64,000 bases of DNA from NCBI GenBank assembly GCA_033961575.1, contig CM066737.1, positions 102,080,709 to 102,144,708 on the forward strand. The letters run 5' to 3'. Below the pieces are notes generated by a model. The model did not search any database and had not been told where the DNA came from. It saw only the letters and a list, made by a program, of their open reading frames with translations. The translations under genes and the position numbers were made by a program. Source of the DNA: Aselliscus stoliczkanus. Its lineage: Eukaryota > Chordata > Mammalia > Chiroptera > Hipposideridae. This document shows positions 24,101 through 36,100 of this stretch, one piece after another (positions within the stretch are counted from its first letter, which is position 1; each line of letters begins with the position of its first letter).

Positions 24101-27100
24101 TACAAACATTTTGTCATTAGTGTATTAAAATCCCAGTCTCATTAAAAAGCAATTCAACCAAAGACTATCAGAGAAAACATCCCCTTCACAGAAGACCCTT
24201 GTATGGCTGGTGACCCACAGCCAGTACATAAAGTAAGAATTCTGACAGGGTGTCGCTGTGACTCTCCCAACACACCCAGGCCCATGATGCCCAACCTGCA
24301 AGAGCTGAGAGAGTCCGAGTCTCATCTGGACGACTTCTCTTTGGTTAGCCAAGAAGGAAACAAAATGAAAGATCCAAAGTCAAATTCCCTGGGTTACCTG
24401 ACCCTGGACAGGGCAATTTCCAAGGGAATGAGGGTGACTTTGAATTCCTCTGTGATGGAGCATGACTCATGCTGATTAGCATGTAAAGGGTTGTCTCCAA
24501 ACCATCCTCTGTCCTAAAGACTGAGCATATAACCAAGGCAAAAAACTGCTCTTTTGGACCACTCAAGCCATTAAGATGGATCGTTTCAGCACTGGCTTGG
24601 GAAGCCAGTGGCCCCGGTTCGGTCCCACATATGAGGGCCAGTGACACTGCCCTCAAAAAAAAAAAAAAAAAAAAGATGGATCGTTTCTACCCTATTTCTT
24701 AAAAAAATCAAACCAAACATCACTTTGTTTGTAAATATGATACACACCTGTTTTTTAAAAATTCGAAACACCAAAGAAAAGCAGAGTCAAAACTCCCACC
24801 ATCCACAGGCAACCCCACAAACACCGTCCTGGACATGTCTCTCTGCACATATACAGTTTGACAAACAGGAAGACACTGTTTCCCCTTTTCACTCAGGGTC
24901 ATAAACATCTTCCCACCTCCGAAGTAGATATGTCTACACTAAATGAACCACAGTTTACTTAACCAGGCCCATTTCGGTAGTCAGTACATGGTTTCTAGTC
25001 TTTCCTCATACAGAACTCTGCACGTAACATCACTTTACAACCAGATAACTTTTATTCTCTTCTAAAGTGATCTCTTCAGACTAAATTCCTAGAAGTGGGA
25101 TTTCTGGCTCGAGGCAGGAGAGGCATGTAAAGCCCGGGGCCTCAGAAGCCAGCAGAGGAAGTTTAGATCTTAGCCCATGAGAGATGAGACGCCATTAAAA
25201 GGGTCCATGTAAGGGAGTGACATGAAGTGATTTACACCATAAGTGGATCCCTCGGGCTGCTAAGCTTGTCCCAGAAGGGGGCAAGGAAGGGACAACAGTT
25301 GGGATGTCTCAGTCAGGAGATGATGGCACCAGGACCACAGGACGACAGTGGTGGCAGTAGAGAAGATTAGGACTATATTCTGAACACAGCACTGTCAGGA
25401 CTGGAGTGGGGTGGGGGAGGGAAGGTCTGACTCAAGGAAGACCCCCAGGTTTGTGGCAAGGAAAAAATTGGTGAATAACTTGAATCTTACTCTGAGATGG
25501 AGAAGATAAAGAGAGGAACAGATTTGGGGGACAGAGGAACTGAGGAGACTTGACTGGTGAGTATCCGATGTTTGTCCTCAAATGACACTGACTCTCACTG
25601 TCCCAATTCCCTTCTGGGGATAAGCAGGTATGTGACATCAGTGTCAGGTTTGGCTATAACATGGTAAACAAAATACATGATGTTCACAATGAACTTGTAA
25701 TGGATGCTCACCAATGGTCAGGAAAACCTCAAAATGCCCTAGAGGAGGGCAATAGAAGGGAGTAGAGCCAAGTTCTACGTGTTTGTTGTCTAGACTGAGA
25801 TTCCATTTATGACCACTTTAAAAAAGAAGTGGGTTAAAAACAAAGCTTGGGGCCGGCCGAGTGGCGCATTGGTTAAGCGCTGGTTTTGGGATGCCAGCGG
25901 CCCCGGTTCGGATCCCACATGAGGGCCAGTGACATTGCCCTCTACAGCTAACAACAGCTCCACCTGGAGCTGGGCTGTGCGAGCCCCGGTGATGGTGTGG
26001 GCTGCAGCCCCTGCTGCAGTGGGCTGCCATAGGCTACAGTGAGTGGCCCGCAGCCAGCGTGAGCGGCTGGCAGCCAAGCGTGAGCTGCCAATAGCCGCGG
26101 TGAGCGACATCCAGAGGCCAGCGACTTATCTGCCTCATCCGGGAAGAGCACAATGACGATACCAACAGTGAAGCAACATCCTCCGCAACTAGACTGAAGA
26201 ACAAAAAGACAGCAACTTGTCTGTTCCCCTTCCCTGATTCCCCAACGCTGTTCCCCTCCACCAATTCCCCAATAAAAAATCTTAAAAAAAAAACAAAAAA
26301 AAAAAAACAAAGCTTGAAAACCACTGACATAAGTAAAAATCTCTATTTGTTGAGTCCCGTGCCAGGCAGGGTGCTCAGTGCTGAGGATAGAGATCAAAGC
26401 CAGGTTCTGACCGCTAAGAGTTCACAGCCCAGTGGAGACACTGATAAGGCAGAGTGACAGTTGAGAGTCTTGTCCCCACACCTGTACAATGGTGATAAAA
26501 GCCCCTACTTACCTTGCGGAGGCTTGAAAGAGATAAGGTGTGAGAAAAGTGCTGTCTGAAACTGTCAGGTCTAAACAATTGTTAACTCGTATTGCTACAT
26601 ACCCTATGAGGTCCCAAGAGAAAATTTTGTGGGCCAGCATAGGAATTTTCTTTCTTTCAATTTCAGTTTCAAACATATACATATAACAGTTAAAAAGAAA
26701 ATTTAGAATACAATCATTTCATTCAGAAGAATTAGAATGCTTTCTAGAAACTATACGATAGCATATTTCAAAAGATTATCATAATTACGTAAAAGAAGTC
26801 TTTTTTTTTTAAAGATTTTATTGGGGAATTGGGGGAGGGGAACAACGTTTGGGGAATCGGGGAAGGGGAACAGACAAGTTGCCGTCTTCTTGTTCTTCAG
26901 TTTAGTTGCGGAGGACGTTGCCTCACTGGCCCATGTTGGTATCGTCATTGCGCTCTTCCCTGATGAGGCAGATCGGTCGCCTGCCTCTGGATGTCGCTCA
27001 CCACGGCTATTGGCAGCTCACGCTGGATGCCAGCCGCTCACTGTAGCCTATGGCAGCCCACTGCAGCAGGGGCTGCAGCCTACACCACCCTGGGGCTCGC

Positions 27101-30100
27101 ACAGCCCAGCTCCAGGTGGAGCTGTTCTTAGCTGTAGAGGGCAGTGTCACTGGCCCTCATATGTGGGATCCGAACCAGGGCCGCTGGCATCCCAAAACCA
27201 GCTCCCAACCAATGCGCCACTCGGCCGGCCCTAAAAGAATTCTTTTAAGGCCGAAAGAATTATTGGGTTGTCAGAAAAGTCATGACGTATTTTTTTCTAT
27301 GTTTTTTGTTGCAAAAATGTGTCATGATTTTTCTGACAACCCAATATTTTTTATAGCAGGCTATACTTTTCCATTAAGAAAAAAGAACTTAAGGAGAAGC
27401 AAATTAAACGTTAGTGAAAACAAACTGTAAAAGTTGATGTGTACATTCCTAACATCTCAAAATATTTAAAAAATTGTCTAGAAGAAAAGCGTTCTGCTAA
27501 GGATAAAGTCATGATAGGAAGAAAGCACTTCTATACAGAATATCACAAGATACTTACAGCTGATAAGGCCAAAATTTGTTGTTGAATTGTTTCTTCATCA
27601 TTACTATCAACCCATGGGGGTACTGCTGCTTCTAAAAGGTTTTTAACAACAAAGAAGAAAAAAGCAGGTTACAAGTGTTACACTGCAATAGTGGTTTTAA
27701 AAAACAAGAAAGTTCCACACACCATTTTAGCAATTTACTAATGAGTTCCAAATATGCCCATTGATCACAATTCCCAAACTTAATGCATGAATCTTATACA
27801 TGTATGCATTTGGTAAAAAAAATTACTTGAACTATATAGTGGTGATATTGGGCAACACCTTCACCAGGTGATCAAAATCAACATCACCAACGAGGGAGAG
27901 ATGGCCATTGCGGGCCTCCAAATGTGACATCCTGAGGACAAATCATTTATGTAGTATTCTGTCCAAGAATGCATAATCTGCATCTAATCCAGAGGAAATA
28001 GCTGACAAAACCAAAATGAGGAATGGTCCATTTAACAAAAAAAAGGGGGAGGGTTATTCTCAAAAAACATTAATGTTATAAAAGACAAAGAAAGGCTGTG
28101 GGAATGTTCCAGATTAAATGAGGCTAAGACACATGACAAACAATGCAATACTGTACACTAGATTGGATGCTGTGTTGAGGGTATAAATGTATAAAGAACC
28201 TTACTGAGTGGACTCATGGAATTAGAATGAGTATTATATCAATGTTAAATTTCCTAAAGCTGGAAAACTAACAATCTAGGTAAGGGGTATATGGGTGTTC
28301 TCTGTACTACTTTTATTCTTGCAACTCTTCTGTATATTGAAATTATTTCCTAATAGAAGTTTTCATAAAAAGTTACTGTACTTGACTCATGACAAAAGTG
28401 ATAAGGAGGCTACAAGGGGCTAGGAATTGAGAAAAGGGTTTTTAGGGGTGAAAGCAAATGCAGAAAGAAATGGGCAAATCAGGGGCAATAAACAGGGCTG
28501 GGATCAAATTCTCTGAGCCTTTAGAAGTGAAGTGCTGGGAATACCAAAACACCTAACACCAAGCCTGTGTCTCTGGGACTCACAAGGAAACGAGATGATT
28601 ACAACTCAGCATGATTATCATGCCAGGTGACAAATGGCAACCACCTCGAGAAGCGAGTCCCACCCACGGAGTTTCTGTGGTGACTTGAGAGCTTATCTTA
28701 GACTAGGAGGAGTTCAGTGGTGTGTGTATGTGGAGGGCGGGGGTAGTGTTCAGAGGGAGCAGCTCTATCAAGCCTGGAAGAGCCAAGGCTATGGAGGTGG
28801 GTGGTAAGCACAGAAGACACACACAAAGTATCCTTATATTTTTGCAGAAATAATCCCTTTTAGTATGATGCTGCAGAAGTCGGGTGGAAAAGACATCCTA
28901 TGGTGTGCCAACTGATAGAAAACTTATGTGCATGCATGGATGGAAACATGGACAAATGGACACATACCCAGTTCATTCTTTGGATCATCCTGAACAAGCA
29001 AATGGTAGCAATTATAATCCAAATTCTGTTAATTATAAGATAAAATAAACATATTTTCATACTTTAAAAAAATATTAGGGTACAGACCCTCTAAAACTTT
29101 TTTTTTATCCTATTTACTCTAACATTTTGGTCTCCATTTTAAGCCTATTGCCTATTCGCCTTGGGCAGCTTCTCCTAGCACTACTTACCGCAGATAATGA
29201 GGTCCTCCCAAGACCTAAGCTACTGGTAAGGGTAAGACACCCTCCCACACTGCCCTTCCTTTGAAACTGCTCTATTTAGAGTGACCAATAACCTCCTGGT
29301 TGTGCAATCCCCACGGATACTTCCTAGTTCTTTTCTCTCTCGGCCAGTTTCCTTGTCTGGAAAATGAAGATAAACAGTAAGTACTTCATATAGTTGCCAT
29401 GACCATTAGGCGAACAAATGAATGCGGAGCATTTTACAATGTCTTTCCTCTCAGCTGACCATGCTCTCCTTCAAATTCTCCTTCCCTGGGCTTCCACTGT
29501 TTCTCTCTTCCTTGGTTTTGATGGTACATTTGTTTTATCACTTACCAGCTGAGTGACCTTCGGCAAGTTACTTAACCTGGCTGAGCTTTCCTTTTATTAA
29601 ATGAGATGTTATATATGAAGTGCCCGCCACTTAGCAGGCACTCAGAAACTATCAATTCCTTCCGTTCCTCACCTCCCCTAAATACCATAGATCTCTGCTC
29701 ATCTCTCCTCAGGCTTCATCTTGGAACTCACCTACTCTCATGGTTTTTACATGACTTGACTAATAATCTGTATCTGTAGATGGAATTCTCTTCCATGCAT
29801 CAAACAGAAATAAACTGCTGCTGGGGCCTGTTCACTTAATTTAGAGTAGTGCCAACCAACAGAACTATCTGCAGTTCTACGTCTGCATGGAACAGTATGG
29901 AAGCCGCTAGCCCCATGTGGCTACTGGGCACTTGAAATGTGACTGAAGAATGGAATTTTCCCAGCATGCCACCTGCATTCCCTTCCCTGCCTTAGTACAT
30001 GTTTCTCTCACCTGGCTGTCTAATGGGCACCTCAAAACCGAAATGACGATCAAATATATGGTGATGGAAAGAGAACTGACTGTGGGTAGTGAATACACAA

Positions 30101-33100
30101 TGTGATATATAGATGATGTATTATAGAATTGTACACCTAAAATCTATGTAACTTTGCTAACAATTGTCACCCCAATAAACTTTAATTAAAATAAAAAACA
30201 GGGCTGCCCGAGTGGCGCGGTGGTTAAGCGCTGGCTTGGGAAGCCAGCGGCCCCGGTTCAGTCCCACATGTGAGGGCCAGTGACACTGCCCTCAAAAAAA
30301 AAACCAAAAACTGAAATCTCCTCCAAGCCTTTTACCGCCATGCCCTCACAATACCTACCTCGGAGGCACCAACCAGCTCCTACACCAAGTCCCCGAGCCA
30401 GGGTCAATTTCACTGCTTCCCATGATACTCTAGGTTATGCTAATCTTTAGTTTATTTGGCCCAGAGAGCTGCTTCACACTTTTGAGTTTACTTAGGAACG
30501 ACAATACCTGACACGAACTCACCACAGGACAAACCAGCTCTTTTTGAATTTGTAGCACTGCTTAAACCAAGTGAATGACTTTACCCTACTTTTGCCACAT
30601 TCAAAGATATGACGCCAGTTTTGTGTTTGAGCACCATCAAACAGTAAAAGTTGGCATTTTGAGATCTTAGAACTGCAAACATTGAAAAAAGCATTTGTGA
30701 GTAAAGAAATGTAGTAAGTGACTCAAATCCTCATGACTTTGCATGGCCTGCTGTCATTCCTCTGGAAAGCTCTTTCATTTTTAGCTCCTGAAGAGAATGC
30801 GAAGGGAGCCAACATTCACTAAGTGCCCATTAGCTAAGTGCACAGACACTGTGCTGGACGTGATATAAAGTGAGAAATGAAAGCTTCCTCTCTCTTTTTC
30901 AGAGCCAGCCCCTCAGAGGGGCCATCACTGGCTGACCTCACCCACTATCCCAGCCGCAGGGAACAATTCCTTCCTTCCTTCAAACGCTGAAATTTTATGG
31001 GTTTGTCTCCCCCACGAGTGTTTGCCCTATGCAAAGAATGGGGGCCGCTTCTTACACATTTTTGTATTCTCAGCGCCTTATCATAGTGCCTACATGTAAA
31101 AGGTGCTCAATAAAATTTGGCAGGTAAGGGCCAGCCACGTGGCTCACTTGGTTAAGAGCTCACTCAAGAGTGTGAGTTCTGAGCAACAGGGTTGTAGGTT
31201 CGATTCCCAGCCGAGCTGAGCTGCCAAGAGGTGGCAGGATGGCTCAGGTAAAAAAAAAAAAAAAAAAAAAATTGGCAGGTAAGTCAGTCTCATACAACAA
31301 ATCTATACCATACCTGATTTTTTTGTATGCTGTTCCTCAACAAATTTTTTCTGTTCCTTCTGAAAATCTCCTATAATTGTCTGTCAAAAAAAAATACATA
31401 AAGAGTCAAATTACCTTGCAAGTTCTATTATTAGATAAAGAATTACATTCAAGATCTGTGAAGTCTATTTGAGACATTTTATTCATTTTCTTCAAATAAA
31501 AATGCTAAAAAAAAATGGTAGTTCCTCCTTTCCACAAGAGGGATTCATCAACATTTTTCAATTTTAGGTATATAATACAACCCCCTTTATGATGAATTAT
31601 CTTTTCAAATGCAAACATAAGTTAAAGATTGGAATTTTGTATTATTCAAAAAAATGAGACAGGTCAACTCTCATTCTAACAAATAATATACACAACAAAA
31701 ATATCTAAATAACAAGCTATCTGAAGTTTAATTGATGACTCCTTCGTTCAAATAATTACCAACAGAAATGAAATTCCCTAGGCCCATTTTTTTTACCACT
31801 ATAAAAAATTAACACACTCATGCCTCAGTGTCTTAAAAGGGTTGTTCCTAATGAGCTAGGACTTTAAAAACTTAACCAGATGATGCAAAAGTACAAATAT
31901 ATTCTGAAGTGGTTAACACTGAAAATTAAACTCACAATATAAGAAGTTTAGTATTACCCAAAAGTATCAATATATTTTAGACCATATTAAAATAAAAACT
32001 AAGGTTATTTAAATCAGATGATTTATATCACAGCCACTTGTTATACAAAGAGAGAGGGAAAAAACCCAAGAATCTCAACTATTAATATTTTTATCAGAAT
32101 ATGCTACCATACTTGGGTTAATAAAGTTCCTAAGAAGGGACAATATTAGCTGCTCATGAATTTCATAAATTTCGTCTACGAAAAGAAATTTAAATGTACC
32201 TTATCAATGATGTCATCTATCTTTCCTTCTTCTACTGATTTCTTTATCGTTTGTGCTGTTTCAGCAACTGATTCAGTTATTTTTTTTGTAGCGGCAGTCG
32301 CAAAATTGAATAGATAGTCTGTAAGGAATAAAAAAGAGTCTATGCTTCATTCAAGTACAATAGTTATTGTATTTGTAATACCTCCCCGAAAGAGCTCTTA
32401 TAAGAATCTTAGGGCCGGCCGAGTGGCGCGGTGGTTAAGCGCTGGCCTGGGAAGCCAGCGGCCCCGGTTCGGTCCCACATATGAGGGCCAGTGACACTGC
32501 CCTCAAAAAAAAAAAAAAAAAAGAATCTTAAATCACAGGGTATGTTCCTTAATAACCAGGACTTGAACAAAAAATGAGAAGCACTGACAGCACTCCACTT
32601 TCTTGGTGGGTTGGCCATCCACATTGGACCACTGATTCATCTCTTTCAAAGATCCTTAGCAAACTCCCCAGTTCTCTCCCTGCAGCTGTTTCAGACTTGT
32701 GTTGCCCGTCTCCAGTCTCTAGTTCTAACTTATCTAGTAAATAATCTCCCCTCCAACTTTACAAATAAGATCAAGGCTCCTTTGTACTTTTCCTTTCTTT
32801 TTTTTTTTTGAGGGCAGTGTCACTGGCCCTCATATGTGGGACCGAACTGGAGCCGCTGGCTTCCTAAGCCAGCGCTTAACCACCGCGCCACTCGGCCGGC
32901 CCTACTTATCCTCCTTTCTATACCCTCAGTATCCCATTTTCATTTTCTCCTTCTTCCTCCTGTTCAAAGAAAAAATGTCCCTCCTTTCCTAGATTAAGCT
33001 ATCCCATGATAAATCTGGGGGACTTTTAATTAACAGAAATCTTGGTAGGCCGTAATATAAACCTAAAACCTTCTTTAATGATAATGAGCAAATATGTAGA

Positions 33101-36100
33101 ACAAAATGAAAACCGTAAGACACACTTTCACCTTCACCTTCACAAAACGAAAACAAAACTAAACTTCCTGAAGACCTGAAAAGACGTTATGTGTCAAGGC
33201 TCTATCGCACTAGAGTACAAAGGCCTGTGTGTAGATACACATCATATCAAAGTCCACACTCTGCACAATCTGCACAGCAGGAAGTGACCTCAGGTAGGTC
33301 CCGGAGCTGGACTTGCTGGGCGATGCTCCAGAGCAACTGGCCTTTGAATCTCTTGTCACGGGAGAGATTCTAAGGGCAGTCTTGCCTCTGCTACCTGCAC
33401 CAGCTGAGGGGCGGGGGTGGGGGTGAGGATTGGGAGGTAACTCTCAAAATGCTCAGGCAGGGAGAAAACCCTAATAAGAAAGGCAAAGGGGGCTTGACAT
33501 GCCTGATTAAATCCTCGCTCTGGGATACCACTTGCAGAGAATCAGGCAACTTGTACCTGGAGCAGCAGTACAATCTCCCAATCTCAATGACCATCTCTCC
33601 CACTTCCCACATCCTTGACCATTAAACAGCCTTTCTCCCATTGTCTGGTGGCGTCCATCTGTCAATGACATCAACACCCCATTGTGACGATACCATAAGA
33701 CACTACTTGTCTCTGGTCTCATTCTCCCCGTTCCTATCCTACATTCATACGACCACATGAAATTCTTGAGTATCTCCAAAGAGGCCTCAAATATGTTATT
33801 CCTTGTTTGAAAAACTTTTATCTGCCCTCCCTTTACCTAGCTAAATCCCCATATTCTGTGGGTCTCTGCATAGGTATCACTTCTCAGGAAATGTTTCCTG
33901 GCTCCTTGACTGGAGTAGGCGCCCCAGAGGTATGTTTCCTCAGCACCCATGTTGTCCAACCAACAATACTCATGACACTCTACTGATTACCTGATGAGTC
34001 TGTCTTCTCAGACTGAAGGCCTGTCCTAAGCCTGACTGGGGCAGGGACCAAGGCTGTCTGATTCATCCAGTGAGTGACCAGTAAGTATTTACTGAATGGA
34101 TGCATGGGGAGTGACATAATAAGTGCTGAGCTTTAGGGAGAGCCTTCATTTCTCTATGGCTATGACTAGTCTACTTGCCCAGAGTGGTATGATACAATGG
34201 GTACACAGCCACATTTTGTAAAAAAATATTCTTTGCAGATAGACAAAGAAATCTAAAGTTCTAAAAGAACAGGGTTGGGGGCCGGCCGAGTGGCGCATTG
34301 GTTAAGCGCTGGTTTTGGGATGCCAGCGGCCCCGGTTCGGATCCCACATGAGGGCCAGTGACACTGCCCTCTACAGCTAACAACAGCTCCACCTGGAGCT
34401 GGGCTGTGCGAGCCCCGGTGATGGTGTGGGCTGCAGCCTCTGCTGCAGTGGGCTGCCATAGGCTACAGTGAGTGGCCCGCAGCCAACGTGAGCGGCTGGC
34501 AGCCAAGCGTGAGCTGCCAATAGCCGCGATGAGCGACATCCAGAGGCCAGTGACCGATCTGCCTCATCCGGGAAGAGCGCAATGACGATACCAACAGTGA
34601 AGCAACATCCTCCGCAACTAAACTGAAGAACAAAAAGACAGCAACTTGTCTGTTCCCCTTCCCCGATTCCCCAACGCTGTTCCCCTCTGCCAATTCCCCA
34701 ATAAAAAAATCTTAAAAAAAAAATAAAAAAATAAAAAAATAAAAGAACAGGGTTGGGCCGGCCGAGTGGCTCAGTTGGTTAAGAGCTCACTCAAGAGTGT
34801 GAGCTGAGCTCTGAGCAACAGCAGTTCGATGCCCCGCCCGAGCTGAGCTGCCACTGAGCTGCCAACAGGTAGCAGGATGGCTCAGCTGGGAAAAAAAAAA
34901 CACAAAAGGGCCGGCAGAGTGGCACGGTGGTTAAGCGCTGGCTTGGGAAGCCAGAGGCCCCGGTTTGGTCCCACATATGAGGGCCAGTGACACTGCCCTC
35001 AAAAAAAAAAAAAAAGAACAGGGTTATCTTTAAGATTTCTCTGGGATATGTTTTGAATTAGAATTGACATTTTTTCCTATGGGAGGACTGTCATTTAAAA
35101 GTTTAAAAACTGGTTATTTTTAGCATAATAATCTCAACTCTCAGATTTTAATGACTCTATGGGTGAAGTACATTGAACATACTAAACATGGGAGAAAGCA
35201 TAGTTCTGGCCATCAAGGAATGTCCATTTCTAAACAAACAAACAAACAAACAAACAAATTTAAAGGCAACCAGAGGAGCGAGATTATTCATAAAACAGAG
35301 ATACTCAGAGAAGGTCTCCCAGGAGAAATTAGAGAGTGGCCTGGATTCCTAAGTCAGAGGAGGAGGGAAGCAGGAAAGCATGACAAGAGATTTGCAGGTA
35401 AGAAGCTCATAAAGACAAGAACTGGTTTATTAATTTTGCAAAGAGATCATGTGATACCAAGTTAAAGACAGTTTTTATTAAGTAGTTAGAAAAAATTGAG
35501 AGTAAGATCAGAGTTAACAGGAAGTAAAAGGAGGTCAGTGTCAACTTCTGGAACTTGGGCACGAGAGGGTCGAAAGGAAAAGGAAGAAAAACATCTGTGA
35601 GTATGTCTCCACAACCTTATAGAAGGAGGAGGCAAATTGTGAACATCGAAAGTAGTCATTTTATCTTCATTTTTATTATGTTATTTTAGTCTCACAACCA
35701 TCCTGGGAAGAGTAGGTATAATCTCCCACTTTACAGATAGGAAGCCAAGGCTCACAAAGGATGACTGATTTGTCCATTACGGTAGGGCACACACCTCAGT
35801 GACTGCCCAGCCAAGAGTCTATCCCCTCCCTCCTTGCTAAAGAAACCCCAATTTTGATGGGTGCTCATCAAACCTGGGGGTGGTCTTGAGGACCCCGGCC
35901 ACAAACAGTCAAGGTCTTCTTGTTAAGCCTCTGTTTGTTGCACTTTCTGTAATTTGCAGCTGAATTTTCTGTAAGTTGCATTTAATATCACAAAAGGACA
36001 GTAAGCAGTATATGGAACTCACACACAGGCTATCTGCTTCTAAGTGGCAAGTTGGTGCCCCAATTCCATGCTGCTTCATGTCAGATGAGCAAGTGACAAG

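Larger units (their letters stand above)
22251..27557 (-). other. SYAP1: SYAP1 intron 4
   Basis: Holds a MIR (23,470-23,690), a 5'-truncated type A SINE (24,588-24,672), an L1 tail (24,720-25,110), two type C SINEs in opposite orientation (25,851-26,297; 26,803-27,231) and a mariner palindrome (27,263-27,344). The rest, including 22,260-23,460, is unique and shows no gene. Confidence 0.85.
27632..31313 (-). other. SYAP1: SYAP1 intron 3
   Basis: Mostly unique sequence with a MIR (29,530-29,655), an L1 3' end (about 30,063-30,198), a type A SINE (30,201-30,303) and a type B SINE (31,128-31,270). 27,640-29,500 shows no gene or clear repeat. Confidence 0.85.

Noticed and set aside
34264..35027. 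Regularly spaced identical 14-mers as a CRISPR-like array
   Set aside because: The spacers are SINEs and the 14-mers are target-site duplications; the host is a mammal.
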